A DNA stretch of 64,000 bases from JBCBSK01 sp965250105 (lineage in GTDB: Bacteria; Pseudomonadota; Alphaproteobacteria; Rhizobiales; Tepidamorphaceae): NCBI GenBank assembly GCA_965250105.1, contig OZ252290.1:930001-994000 (forward strand), read 5' to 3'. Positions 45,645 to 54,540 of this stretch are shown here, in pieces. Under the pieces are notes generated by a model. It did no database searches and had not been told where the DNA came from. It saw nothing but the letters and a program-made list of their open reading frames with translations. Position 1 is the first letter of the stretch. Each line of letters starts with the position of its first letter. A program made the translations under genes and the position numbers.

Positions 45645-46571
45645 TCAGTCATTGGTCGCGACATGCCGTCGGCCAGACTGGCTTTGAAAGTAGTCTTGGC
45701 AGCTGCTTGCGAATGCCCGCACCAAGTGGCGCGGCCGGGATTTGTCATAGCCCACCGCCAATGACAATGGCGGCAGCTGGTCGGCGATCGGGCGCTCGAC
45801 TAATTTGGCGCCGCTATAGCTGACCGAGATGGAGGGCCTCATGTTCAGAATGGCGCAGCCATGGCCCTCGCCGACCAATGAACGCACCATCTCCGTCGAA
45901 TTGGCGTAGGCGGCGATGTTCACATCGCCCGCGTGATCATCAAGCAGCTCACGGTAATAGGTGGCGACAACCGGTCGGTTCAGCACCACCAGCGGTTCTT
46001 TGGCAATGTCGGCCATGGCAACCGTTTCCTGCCTCGCGAGCGCGTGATCCGCGGGCAGGAGGCAATAGGGCCGGGCCTCGATCAACACGTCAAACTCAAT
46101 GGCCGGACGGGCGTTCATGCTGACGAAGAGGATGGCATCATAGGCGCCGTTCAAAAGGCCTTCCTGAGCCGCGTCATTGTCGCATTCATCAAGATACAAC
46201 CGCACATGCGTCGCATCGGACAGGAAGGACTTCACGACTTTCGGCAGAAAGGCGGGAGAAACCGGCGCGTAATAGCCGATCCTCAAGCTACCGCTCAGGG
46301 ATTGCTTGAGCGCCGCCCCGTCGCTCATCAGGGATCGGTAGTCTTCCAGAAGCCGCTCGCATTTGCGCGCCACGGCCAAGCCGCTCGCATTCGCCCGGAT
46401 ACCGCGAGAGCGCTGTCGCGTGACGAGTTTGAGATCGAAGGCGTCTTCGACTTGATCGATCGCGGCCGACACCGCGGAGGCGGCGATGTTGAGCTCCGCG
46501 GCCGCCTTGGCGATGTTTCCGTGCCGCAGGGCCGACGTGAAGTATTCCATGGCCTTGAGGGAAACAGGCAT
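45645..46571 (-). CDS. LysR-family transcriptional regulator
   Basis: This 308-residue regulator has the N-terminal winged helix-turn-helix (MEYFTSALRHGNIAKAAAEL to IAASAVSAAIDQVE) and a C-terminal effector-binding domain. It is divergent from the sterol-desaturase-like gene, whose start is about 100 bases away, so it is likely to regulate that gene pair. The effector is unknown. Its 3-prime end abuts a remnant of another LysR gene. Confidence 0.85.
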   Translation of the reverse strand: MPVSLKAMEYFTSALRHGNIAKAAAELNIAASAVSAAIDQVEDAFDLKLVTRQRSRGIRANASGLAVARKCERLLEDYRSLMSDGAALKQSLSGSLRIGYYAPVSPAFLPKVVKSFLSDATHVRLYLDECDNDAAQEGLLNGAYDAILFVSMNARPAIEFDVLIEARPYCLLPADHALARQETVAMADIAKEPLVVLNRPVVATYYRELLDDHAGDVNIAAYANSTEMVRSLVGEGHGCAILNMRPSISVSYSGAKLVERPIADQLPPLSLAVGYDKSRPRHLVRAFASSCQDYFQSQSGRRHVATND

Positions 46572-46672
46572 CTCTTCCTCGAGATAACAGAGTTAATTGC
46601 TCCGATTATTCGGTTTTTCATATGTTATCACGGGTGGCATGATGCGCGACATGGTTAGTGTGGAGCGCCGTC

Positions 46673-47659
46673 ATGTCTGACGAACCGATCAAGGGCTGGA
46701 ACCATGTGCCGGCCGTCCCTCTCAAGGTCTCACCTTTTTTTACATGGCCCTTGCGCCCGGCGGACATGTTCAGATGGGTTTGGAATTCCTGGTTCCTGAT
46801 TTCCGAACGCCTGATCATCGTCGGTATCGCGTTCATCTCATATTACTGGTTCCAGCCGCCGCTCGAGGAAACCAAAACCCTCGCATTCGGCTGGATCGCC
46901 GAAATGTATGCGCGCAACTTCATTCTCATGTTCGTCATTGCCGGCGGGCTGCATCTATATTTCTACACCTTCACCAAACAAGGTAAGGCGCTGAAATATG
47001 ACGCCCGACCGCTGATGAAGAACGGCAAGCAGTTCACGCTTGGCGGTCAGATCAAGGACAACATGTTCTGGTCACTGGGCACGGGCGTCGCCATCTGGAC
47101 GGCCTATGAAGTGCTGATGTTCTGGGCCATGGCGAACGGCTATGCGCCGATGCTCACCTGGGCGGCGAACCCGATCTGGTTCGTGGCGCTATTCTTCCTG
47201 ATCCCGATCTGGGAAAGCTTCTATTTTTATTGGATCCATCGGCTCCTGCACATTCCGTTCTTCTACAAGCACGTGCATGCGCTGCACCACCGCAATGTCA
47301 ATGTCGGGCCGTGGTCCGGCATGTCGATGCACCCGGTCGAGCAGATCATATTTCTCGGCTCGGTGCTGGTGCATTTCGTTGTCGCCGCGCATCCGGTGCA
47401 CATCCTCTACCATCTGCAATATTACGTGCTGACGGCCGTGACCACGCATACAGGGTTCGAAGGCCTGCTGGTCAAGGACGAGAACCGGCTGCGGCTCGGC
47501 ACCTTTCACCATCAGATGCACCACCGCTACTTCGAGTGCAACTACGGCTCGCTCGAACTGCCGTGGGACAAGTTCTTCGGCTCTTTCCACGATGGCACGG
47601 AACGAGCCAATGAGAGGATCAAGGAACGGCGCAAGCATATGTTGAGGGCGCCAAAATGA
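46673..47659 (+). CDS. Sterol desaturase/fatty acid hydroxylase family membrane protein
   Basis: This 328-residue protein belongs to the di-iron hydroxylase/desaturase superfamily of membrane proteins. It has about four to six hydrophobic segments and the three His boxes HRLLH, HALHH and HHQMHHRYF that hold the two iron ions. The ATG at 46673 follows GGAG; a GTG at 46658 is less likely. It oxidises a C-H bond of a lipid or sterol-like substrate. The stop overlaps the start of the PanB-like gene (ATGA), which implies strict co-translation. Confidence 0.85.
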   Translation: MSDEPIKGWNHVPAVPLKVSPFFTWPLRPADMFRWVWNSWFLISERLIIVGIAFISYYWFQPPLEETKTLAFGWIAEMYARNFILMFVIAGGLHLYFYTFTKQGKALKYDARPLMKNGKQFTLGGQIKDNMFWSLGTGVAIWTAYEVLMFWAMANGYAPMLTWAANPIWFVALFFLIPIWESFYFYWIHRLLHIPFFYKHVHALHHRNVNVGPWSGMSMHPVEQIIFLGSVLVHFVVAAHPVHILYHLQYYVLTAVTTHTGFEGLLVKDENRLRLGTFHHQMHHRYFECNYGSLELPWDKFFGSFHDGTERANERIKERRKHMLRAPK

Positions 47660-48435
47660 CCGCTCTGACGGTCAAGGACCTTCTGGATCTGAAGGGCAAG
47701 CGCCCCATCGCCTATGTTCAGGTGGCGCGGGAAGAAGAGGCCATCGCGGCCTCGGCGGCCGGTATGGACATGATCGGCACGGCCTTCATTGCCGAGCGCG
47801 CCCATTTCGCCAAGGCGGTGCCCGCCACGCATTTTCAGTTTGGCCTGCCGTGGGGCATCCATGCCAGTGCCGAAGAGGCGCTACGCATGGCCATGCAGGC
47901 GATGGGCGCGGGCGCGCAATCGGTCTATTGCGGCATGAGCCCGGCGGTCGTGGAAGTTCTGGCGCGGGAAGGTGTGCCGGTCATTTGTCATGTGGGCCTG
48001 GTACCGCCAAAAGCGACCTGGACCGGCGGCTTCAAGGCTGTCGGCAAGACGCTCGACCAGGCCAAGACGGTCTGGCGGCGGGTGAAGGACTTTGAGGCGG
48101 CAGGCGCCTTTGCCGTCGAGATGGAAGTGGTCGCCGCCGATCTCGCCGCCGAGATCACCAAACGCACGTCCATGCTGACGATCTCGCTCGGGGCCGGCGC
48201 CGGATGCGATGCGCAATATCTGTTCTCGGCGGATCTGCTGGGTGACAACAAGGGCCATATCCCGCGCCATGCCAAAACCTACCGCAATTTTGCCGCCGAG
48301 CGTGATCGCCTGCAGCAAGAGCGTATCGGCGCATATAGGGAATACATAGACGACGTGATCAAGGGCGCGTTTCCCGAAGAACGCCACATCGTCAAGACCG
48401 ACGGCTTCGGGCTTGACGAGGTCTTCAATCGTTAG
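47656..48435 (+). CDS. PanB-like ketopantoate-hydroxymethyltransferase-fold protein, altered metal site
   Basis: This 259-residue TIM-barrel protein is clearly related to PanB: VICHVGLVPPKATWTGGFKA, then GAFAVEMEVV and LGAGAGCDAQYLFSADLLG match conserved stretches. The Mg-binding positions differ from PanB. Where PanB has a GDS loop, this protein has GTAFIAER, and the second Asp (VADLPF in PanB) aligns with QFGLPWG. It therefore may not bind Mg in the same way and may act on a different substrate. Translation is coupled to the hydroxylase gene before it, and the two may act in one pathway. Confidence 0.78.
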   Translation: MTALTVKDLLDLKGKRPIAYVQVAREEEAIAASAAGMDMIGTAFIAERAHFAKAVPATHFQFGLPWGIHASAEEALRMAMQAMGAGAQSVYCGMSPAVVEVLAREGVPVICHVGLVPPKATWTGGFKAVGKTLDQAKTVWRRVKDFEAAGAFAVEMEVVAADLAAEITKRTSMLTISLGAGAGCDAQYLFSADLLGDNKGHIPRHAKTYRNFAAERDRLQQERIGAYREYIDDVIKGAFPEERHIVKTDGFGLDEVFNR

Positions 48436-48639
48436 ATCGGATCAGTTTTACATCCCTTGTCGGTATCGTTCCGCGCTTCCGACAACGGATGAACCGAGCC
48501 AGCGCTTCCAATGGTGGAGCTCGACCGCACAGGTGACCCGCGCGAGGAGGACACATCCGACGACACGGATTGGAGCAAGCTCACGGTGGTAAGGTAGCAG
48601 ATCCGAAGAATCCAACACCTCCGCACGGGAAGACCAGGG

Positions 48640-48711
48640 CAATTCCAGCGAAACCGATGCCCACTTTCGCTAGAGCGGCTCCAGATCCTACCGCCGCGCC
48701 TGGTGCGGCGG
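48640..48711. repeat. Repeat fragment and GC hairpin
   Basis: GATGCCCACTTTC with CTAGAGCGG (about 48653-48677) resembles a degraded arm of the intergenic repeat at 8246. It is followed by a stem CCGCCGC/GCGGCGG (48691-48697 and 48705-48711). The rest of 48436-48720 shows no gene. Confidence 0.35.
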
Positions 48712-48723
48712 CATGAGGGCGGG

Positions 48724-48893
48724 TCAGTGCGAGATGGGCTCATATGGCCCGCCCCTTCCGCGCCAGAATCTGACGGTCAGGCTCGCGGTTCCCCGATGGT
48801 CGCTGCCTGCGTCGGCGACGGCGCCGTCATAGCGCAGTTCGGTCGAGATCGTGTCGGTGAAGGCGATCGCCGCCCCGACGTCGATGCGTCGCT
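48724..48893 (-). pseudogene. Autotransporter beta-barrel C-terminal remnant (copy 2)
   Basis: The minus strand reads RRIDVGAAIAFTDTISTELR, then YDGAVADAGSDHRGTASLTV and RFWRGRGGPYEPISH before a stop at 48724. The alternating pattern and ELRYDG...ASLTVRF ending match the last strands of autotransporter barrels, but a tail follows the usual terminal Phe. Only the last 55 codons survive. Confidence 0.55.
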
Positions 48894-48934
48894 AGAGGCC
48901 CGCCACCCTTCCAGGATGTAGGGTTGGTCCACCG

Positions 48935-49411
48935 TCAAAGTCCGGAACCGAAGCCAGGTCGGTCATGACTCTGATAGCTGGCAGGGCGAAAACCACCACT
49001 GTCGACCACGTGGGTGTCCGCGCCTTCAACCCGGTCGGTATTCTGGCAACTGACGATTTCGAAGCCGGACGGTCCCCGACGCGTGACCATTGAGATGACG
49101 GCCACGCGGCGGCCCGCTTCCGAGCCGCCGAGGCCGGACTGACCATCAAGGGTCGAGACGGTGTGGACGACGTGAATATCCGGCGTGAGCGCGCGCACGG
49201 CCAGTTCGGTGATCTCGACCCTGGCGTTCTGGAAGATGCGCCGGAAGCCGTAATCATGGGCCTTGCGAATGGCCTTGCGGCCGCGCCACCAGAAGCCCAC
49301 GACATTGACGAAGTCGGCATCCTCGGCGAACAGCGCACCGATGCCATCGGCGTCACCCGCGTTCCACCGGTCGAAAAAGGCACGAGCAACGGCTTCTCCG
49401 CTTTCGAACAT
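48935..49411 (-). CDS. NTF2-like (SnoaL/DUF4440-type) protein
   Basis: This 158-residue protein starts at the ATG at 49411, preceded by AGAGGAAG. Residues 1-125 form an NTF2-like cone fold: AVARAFFDRWNAGDADGIGA, then LFAEDADFVNVVGFWWRGR and IRKAHDYGFRRIF. Such proteins include polyketide cyclases and small-molecule binding stress proteins; the reaction cannot be named from the sequence. It lies just downstream of the NmrA-like gene on the same strand. Confidence 0.78.
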   Translation of the reverse strand: MFESGEAVARAFFDRWNAGDADGIGALFAEDADFVNVVGFWWRGRKAIRKAHDYGFRRIFQNARVEITELAVRALTPDIHVVHTVSTLDGQSGLGGSEAGRRVAVISMVTRRGPSGFEIVSCQNTDRVEGADTHVVDSGGFRPASYQSHDRPGFGSGL

Positions 49412-49464
49412 GGCGCACTTCCTCTCACTATGTCGACGGTCGAAGAATTGTCGCCGCGATCGGG

Positions 49465-50358
49465 TTACCCCATCGCCGCCGCCTTGGCATCCGCCCCCCA
49501 ACCGGCGCCTCGCAGATAGGTCTCGAAACTCATCGCATCGGGGTTGAAGCGGCGCATATAGGCCGGATCGCCGTCCATGCCGAATGTATCGAAATAGCGA
49601 TACATCAGCATGAGCTCCTCGCCTTGTTCGGCGACGCACTGCTCCCAACTCATCTGCTCATAGCGCAGCGTTTGGCCGGTGATGCGCGACAGGGTCGCGG
49701 TGATCTCTTCCATGCTCGACCTGTCGCCGGTGAGCGGCATGATCTGTCCAGTCCAGACATCCGGGTGCTCGAAGGCCGTCACCACCATCGCCGCGATATC
49801 GGCGACGGCGACTTGCCGGTAGAGCGTGTCGAGACGGATCGGGTAGCGCACGACGCCGGTTTCCAGGATTGTCTGGCGATCCCATTCCCAATTGTCCATG
49901 AAGGCGGCGGGCCGGAAGATGGTCCATGGCGTGTCGAGCGCGCGGATACGGGTTTCGACCTGCCACTTGCTTTCCAGATGCGGGACGCCGGTGTTGCGAT
50001 CCATGGTCGAGGCACCACTATAGACGATGTGTTCAACGCCGGACGCGGCAGCGGCTTCCGTCAGGTTGAGACCCTGGCGTCGTTCGGCCTCGACACCGGC
50101 TTCCAGGAAGTCCTGAACCGAGAACAGCGCACCGGCGCCGGCAAGCCCGCGATCGAGCGAGGTGCGGTCTTCCAGATCGACGCTGACGACCTCCGCGCCC
50201 TGCGCGGCGAGTGCTTGGGCAGCCGGTTTGTCCGGGTTGCGCGTGAGCGCACGGACCTTATGGCCCCGCGCGAGAAGGCGATGGGCGACGGCGCCGCCCT
50301 GCTTGCCGGTCGCCCCGGCGACAGCGATTGGACGGTCGTGAACTTTGGTGCTCGACAT
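49465..50358 (-). CDS. NmrA-family NAD(P)-binding protein
   Basis: This 297-residue atypical SDR starts at the ATG at 50358 with an AGGGAG site. The dinucleotide motif GATGKQGGAV follows the first strand. Later stretches VDLEDRTSLDRGLAGAGALF and YSGASTMDRNTGVPHLESKW match NmrA/HSCARG-type redox-sensing or reductase proteins. It has no catalytic Tyr-x3-Lys. A divergent LysR gene is not adjacent in the usual sense; the LysR at 50456 reads in the same direction. Confidence 0.82.
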   Translation of the reverse strand: MSSTKVHDRPIAVAGATGKQGGAVAHRLLARGHKVRALTRNPDKPAAQALAAQGAEVVSVDLEDRTSLDRGLAGAGALFSVQDFLEAGVEAERRQGLNLTEAAAASGVEHIVYSGASTMDRNTGVPHLESKWQVETRIRALDTPWTIFRPAAFMDNWEWDRQTILETGVVRYPIRLDTLYRQVAVADIAAMVVTAFEHPDVWTGQIMPLTGDRSSMEEITATLSRITGQTLRYEQMSWEQCVAEQGEELMLMYRYFDTFGMDGDPAYMRRFNPDAMSFETYLRGAGWGADAKAAAMG

Positions 50359-50455
50359 GATGAAGGCTCCCTGCATGGATGATGCGGGGAAGATAGATGT
50401 CGCAAATTAGCTTATAAGGCCGCCAATTGCGCACTCGGCGCGCGGTTTTGCGACA

Positions 50456-51277
50456 TCAAGCCATGACGCGTTTCATCACCTGGACAAAGGCCCGCACCTT
50501 GGCGGAACGATGCAGATCCACATGGGTGACCGCCCAGACCTGCTCGTGCCAATCGTCTTGCGCCGGCGCCAGTTCGACGAGCCCCGCATTCTCGGCCGCC
50601 CTCCTTGGCGAGAAGCCCGCGGCGCTGCCAGCGCGCACGATGGCCCAGAGCGCTGCGATGCTGTCGCTGGTGATGACGACCTGCTCGGGCGGGATGGTCT
50701 TGCGCATCCACTCGAAATAAGGCGTGGAAGGCGCGTGCCGCCCTGGCCCGGCGAACCGGTCCATTTCGGCTGTTGGTCCATAAAGCCCGACCGGCAAACG
50801 CTGAATCGGCAGCACGACGTTGTCGGGATGATCCGGCTTGGGGCCGATGCGGAAGGCGATGTCGGCTTCGCCATATTCGAGTTTCAGCACCCGATCGCTG
50901 CTGACAAGATGAACGTGCACGCCGTGGTGTTCGGCCTGAAACGCCGTAATGGTCGGCAGGATAATCGGGACCAGCACATCGACGCAGGTGACGGTGAAAA
51001 CGCCGCTCAGGTCGCCGATTCCGCCTCTGGCCAAGCGGAACAGTTCGCCGAACTGCGCATCGGTCGCATCGGCGATGCGCAGCAGGTCACGACCCAGATC
51101 GGTCGGTGAAAAACCCCGGGCATGACGCTGGAAGAGCTTGGCGCCGAGCGCGGCCTCCAAGGAGTCGATATGCCGTGTCACCGTTGCGCGATGCACCCCA
51201 AGTGCCTCGGCAGCGGCGCTGATGGTGCCAAGCCGGGCCACCTGAGCGGCCGTTCGGATTTCGTCCCAGTTTTTCAT
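50456..51277 (-). CDS. LysR-family transcriptional regulator
   Basis: This 273-residue regulator starts at the ATG at 51277. The winged helix region reads ISAAAEALGVHRATVTRHID followed by SLEAALGAKLF. The effector domain follows (GVFTVTCVDVLVPIILPTIT onward). It lies just upstream of the NmrA-like and NTF2-like genes on the same strand, with a gap of 97 bases, and may regulate them. Confidence 0.82.
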   Translation of the reverse strand: MKNWDEIRTAAQVARLGTISAAAEALGVHRATVTRHIDSLEAALGAKLFQRHARGFSPTDLGRDLLRIADATDAQFGELFRLARGGIGDLSGVFTVTCVDVLVPIILPTITAFQAEHHGVHVHLVSSDRVLKLEYGEADIAFRIGPKPDHPDNVVLPIQRLPVGLYGPTAEMDRFAGPGRHAPSTPYFEWMRKTIPPEQVVITSDSIAALWAIVRAGSAAGFSPRRAAENAGLVELAPAQDDWHEQVWAVTHVDLHRSAKVRAFVQVMKRVMA

Positions 51278-51301
51278 GCTGCCTGGCTTTGTATGCCGCA
51301 T

Positions 51302-51605
51302 GGATACGCATAAACTATGAATTCTCTCTTATTATTTGCAAGAAAGTAACAATATCAGATGGTGACTCACCCCCCAACCACAGGTGAGTTTGCGCCCCAT
51401 ACGATCCGAGACGCCGACCAAGTTGCGCCTAGCCCTGCCTGTGATTGTCGGGCTCATCTCCGGTGCGCTGATGGTCACGCCACTCGGAACCGCTGCGCTG
51501 GATCGGATTAGGTTTCAGCGGCAGCACGCCTGAGGTCCCACGGGCTTGCGCCTTGTCGGGAACGACATCCGACAGGCGCGGAACGGATGACCCGATTGAG
51601 ACCCG
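51302..51605. other. Intergenic remnant DNA
   Basis: The plus strand has a short hydrophobic frame (LRLALPVIVGLISGALMVTP) ending at about 51530, which looks like the end of a lost membrane protein. I see no complete gene. Confidence 0.3.
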
Positions 51606-51607
51606 CC

Positions 51608-53035
51608 CTAGACGCTACCGTCGGGCTGGTTCTCTCGAAGCGGTTCCGGCAGCGTGGCCGTCACGCGCAGCCCGCCTTCTGGGCGGTTCGACAGGCGCAC
51701 ATCGCCGCCATGGGCGCGGAAGATCGCGCGCGCGATCGGCAGGCCGAGGCCGATGCCGCCCGTCTCGGGCGAACGCGAGGTTTCGAGCCGCCTGAAGGGA
51801 TCGAAGACGTGATCGAGGTCGTCGGGCGGAATGCCCGGGCCCGTGTCGTCGATCAGGATGTCCACGCCGCCGGTCTTGCGCAGCGTCACCTTGGCGCCCC
51901 CGCCATAGCGCTGGGCGTTTTCCAGAAGATTGCGCAGAGCGCGCCGCATCGGCGTGCGGCGGATGTCGGCCGAGATCGGCCCGGCCGCATCGACCGTGAT
52001 CGACGGTCCAGTCTCGGACAGTTCCCGCGCGAGATCCGTCAGAAGGGCCGTCAGATCGGCCGCCTCCGTCGGCTGGTCGGTCGACACGCCGCGGGCGAAG
52101 GCCAGCGTCGCCTCGACCATGTCCTGCATCTCGTCGAGAATGGCCGTCATGCGCGCGCGCGTCTCGTCGTCCTCCACCATGTCGGCGCGCAGCCTGAGGG
52201 CGGTGATCGGCGACCGGAGATCATGGCCGAGGGCGGCCAGCATCCGCGTGCGGTCGGCGATCATCGACGACAGCCGCGCCTGCATGCGCGCCAGCGCCTC
52301 CGACAGCGCGCGCACCTCCTGTGGACCGGTCCGGGGCATTTCGGGCGCCGGCCCGTCGAGGCCGAAACCGTCGGCCGCGACGGCCAGCCGGCGCAGCGGA
52401 TTGACGATCCGGCGCAGCCCCAGCCAGAGCGCTGCCATGATCAGCGCCAGCGACACCAGCATGGTGCCGACAATGGCGGGCGGCAGCCGGATGTCGGGCC
52501 TCCGCAGCCGCGCCGACATGTTCAGCCAACCGCCATCATCGAGCCGAGCGGACAGCCGGAACATGACCGGCGCGACGCCCGCCGCGCGCATCCGCTCGTG
52601 CAGCCAGGCGACCGCCATCGGCGGATCGGCGGGCCCGTCGTCATGCGGCGAGATGGCGATTTCCGAGATCCGTGGATCGCGGTCCGCTCCGACGATGACG
52701 ACGAGCTGGCGCCGCAGGGCCGGCGAGATGGCCGACAAAGCGGCCGGGGACATATCCGTATCCGCCGCGATCAGCGGCATGTCGGTCAGGCTGAAGCGCA
52801 CCAGGCGGGAATTGGCGGCGGCCAGGATGCTGGCGCGGCTCGTCACCGGTGCCGTGTCGAGCGCGTGCAATACCGCCGCCGTTCGCTCGGCGGCCTCGAA
52901 CCGCTGGGCCGCGCGGACCGCCGCGCCGCGCGCGTCGGCGAACAGCCAGAGGCTGATCGCCTGCGCGGCGATGAAGGCGGCCAGGATGAGAAGCGCCAAC
53001 TGGCCGAGAAGGCTCCGGGGAACGAGGCGTCTCAC
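51608..53035 (-). CDS. Sensor histidine kinase of two-component system
   Basis: This 475-residue inner-membrane kinase has an N-terminal membrane segment (about 12-35), a periplasmic sensor region, a second membrane segment near 190-210, a HAMP linker, the phosphoacceptor His in ALGHDLRSPITALR, and a GHKL ATPase domain with LLENAQRYG, DDTGPGIPPD and GGIGLGLPIAR. It starts from GTG at 53035, overlapping the response-regulator stop by four bases. It should autophosphorylate and signal to that regulator. Confidence 0.88.
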   Translation of the reverse strand: MRRLVPRSLLGQLALLILAAFIAAQAISLWLFADARGAAVRAAQRFEAAERTAAVLHALDTAPVTSRASILAAANSRLVRFSLTDMPLIAADTDMSPAALSAISPALRRQLVVIVGADRDPRISEIAISPHDDGPADPPMAVAWLHERMRAAGVAPVMFRLSARLDDGGWLNMSARLRRPDIRLPPAIVGTMLVSLALIMAALWLGLRRIVNPLRRLAVAADGFGLDGPAPEMPRTGPQEVRALSEALARMQARLSSMIADRTRMLAALGHDLRSPITALRLRADMVEDDETRARMTAILDEMQDMVEATLAFARGVSTDQPTEAADLTALLTDLARELSETGPSITVDAAGPISADIRRTPMRRALRNLLENAQRYGGGAKVTLRKTGGVDILIDDTGPGIPPDDLDHVFDPFRRLETSRSPETGGIGLGLPIARAIFRAHGGDVRLSNRPEGGLRVTATLPEPLRENQPDGSV

Positions 53036-53766
53036 GGCAGTTCGCGGACATCCGCCGCCAGGCTGTAGCCGCCCGCGCGGATCGTCGCGATGATCCGTGG
53101 ATGGGCCGGGTCGTCCTCGATCTTGCGACGCAGACGGCTGACCTGGTTGTCGATGGTGCGGTCGAACACATCGGCCGTGCGCCCGCTGGTGATGTCCATC
53201 AACTGGTCGCGCGACAGCACGAAACGCGGCCGCTCCAGAAACGCCGTCAGGAGCTTGAACTCGGCGGTGGTGAGCGACACCTGCCTGCCATCGATTTCGC
53301 GGACAAGCGCGCGCGTGTCGGTATCGAGCACCCAGCCGGCGAAGGCCAGCCTGCGCCCGCCGAGCCGGCCGGCCAGCGGTTCGGGCCGCTCGATGCGGCG
53401 CAACAGCGCCTTGATCCGCGCCAGGAGCTCGCGCGGGTTGAACGGCTTGACGAGATAGTCGTCGGCGCCGACTTCCAGCCCGACGATCCGGTCGGTGTCC
53501 TCGCCCAGAGCGCTCAGCATCAGGACCGGAGGCCCGCCGGACGCGGCAAGCCGCCGCGCCGCCGACAGGCCGTCCTCGCCCGGCATCATGACATCGAGCA
53601 CCACGAGATCGAAGCGGCCGGCCGCGAGATGGGCGTCCATCTCGGCGGTGTCCCTGGCCGCGGTCGCCCGCATGCCGTTCCTGTCGAGATAGCGCGTCAC
53701 CGCGTCGCGGATCTCGCGATGGTCGTCGACGACGAGGATATGCGGAATGCGGCGCTGCCCGGTCAT
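53032..53766 (-). CDS. OmpR-family response regulator
   Basis: This 244-residue regulator starts at the ATG at 53766. The receiver domain has the phospho-Asp in VVLDVMMPGEDG and Lys in LVKPFN; the C-terminal winged helix reads VSLTTAEFKLLTAFLERPRF and DRTIDNQVSRLRRKIEDD. It is followed by the histidine kinase gene. The EF-hand gene is divergent, 173 bases away, and is a likely target. Confidence 0.88.
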   Translation of the reverse strand: MTGQRRIPHILVVDDHREIRDAVTRYLDRNGMRATAARDTAEMDAHLAAGRFDLVVLDVMMPGEDGLSAARRLAASGGPPVLMLSALGEDTDRIVGLEVGADDYLVKPFNPRELLARIKALLRRIERPEPLAGRLGGRRLAFAGWVLDTDTRALVREIDGRQVSLTTAEFKLLTAFLERPRFVLSRDQLMDITSGRTADVFDRTIDNQVSRLRRKIEDDPAHPRIIATIRAGGYSLAADVRELP

Positions 53767-53939
53767 GACGACTTGATAGCGCGTTCGGCGCCGGCGCGCG
53801 GGTTTAATATGTCGCCATCCGTCGCATCCGGGCGATTTGCGACAGACCGATACAATTCGCCGGTCGCGCTGACAATCTTCCGCGACAGGCCCCGCCCATC
53901 TCCGCCTCATCGCAAACGCCAACCCGACGAGGTGACGAG

Positions 53940-54476
53940 ATGAAACGCAAGACGATCCTGACCCTGAGCGCCATCGCCCTGACGGCCGCCATCGGCGCCG
54001 CCACGCTTCCGGCCATCGCCGGCGGGCCGGGTCAGTGGGGACCGGGTGCCGGCTTCGGCATGGCCGACGGCCATCGCGGGCCGGGCATGATGATGCGCCA
54101 TGGTGGCCACGGCCCCATGGGCATGCCGGGAATGGGCCTGCGGGCGATGGGGATGAAGGCGATGGCCGACAACCCCGTCTACCTGTCCTTCGATGCCGAC
54201 GGTGACGGCACGGTGAGCGCGGCCGAGCTCGAGACCGGCCTTACCGCGCGCCATGCCGACCATGACGCAGACGGCGACGGCACGCTGTCGGAGGACGAGT
54301 TCGCGGCCCTGTTCGCCGAGGTCACGCGCGGCTTCGCCGAGCGCCCCTTCGTCATGCTGGACGCCGATCAGGACGGTCGGCTCAGCGCCGAGGAGATGGT
54401 TTTTCCAGCGCGGATGATGGCGCGCATGCAGGCTTGGCACGGCCTGACGCCGGATGCCAACGCCGAAGACCGGTGA
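53940..54476 (+). CDS. Secreted EF-hand calcium-binding protein
   Basis: This 178-residue protein starts with a signal peptide ending near LPAIAGG. A Gly/Met/His-rich stretch (about 29-72) follows. Three calcium loops are visible: FDADGDGTVSAAE, HDADGDGTLSEDE and LDADQDGRLSAEE. It probably acts in the periplasm. A GACGAG-rich site precedes the ATG. It is divergent from the response regulator and upstream of cytochrome b561, suggesting a calcium- or metal-linked redox function. Confidence 0.83.
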   Translation: MKRKTILTLSAIALTAAIGAATLPAIAGGPGQWGPGAGFGMADGHRGPGMMMRHGGHGPMGMPGMGLRAMGMKAMADNPVYLSFDADGDGTVSAAELETGLTARHADHDADGDGTLSEDEFAALFAEVTRGFAERPFVMLDADQDGRLSAEEMVFPARMMARMQAWHGLTPDANAEDR

Positions 54477-54487
54477 CACCACAGGAC

Positions 54488-54511
54488 GCCGGCGCCCGCC
54501 CGGGCGCCGGC
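54488..54511 (+). terminator. Strong GC hairpin between EF-hand and cytochrome b561 genes
   Basis: A perfect ten-base-pair stem GCCGGCGCCC/GGGCGCCGGC with a four-base loop begins 12 bases after the EF-hand stop. It has no T-run. It could attenuate read-through into the cytochrome gene. Confidence 0.5.
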
Positions 54512-54540
54512 GCTCCGGAACCTCGGAAAGGATCCCTATC

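Noticed and set aside
51587..53093. Two long plus-strand frames opposite the histidine kinase
   Set aside because: Arg-rich or Ser-rich antisense translations without motifs; the kinase has all boxes.
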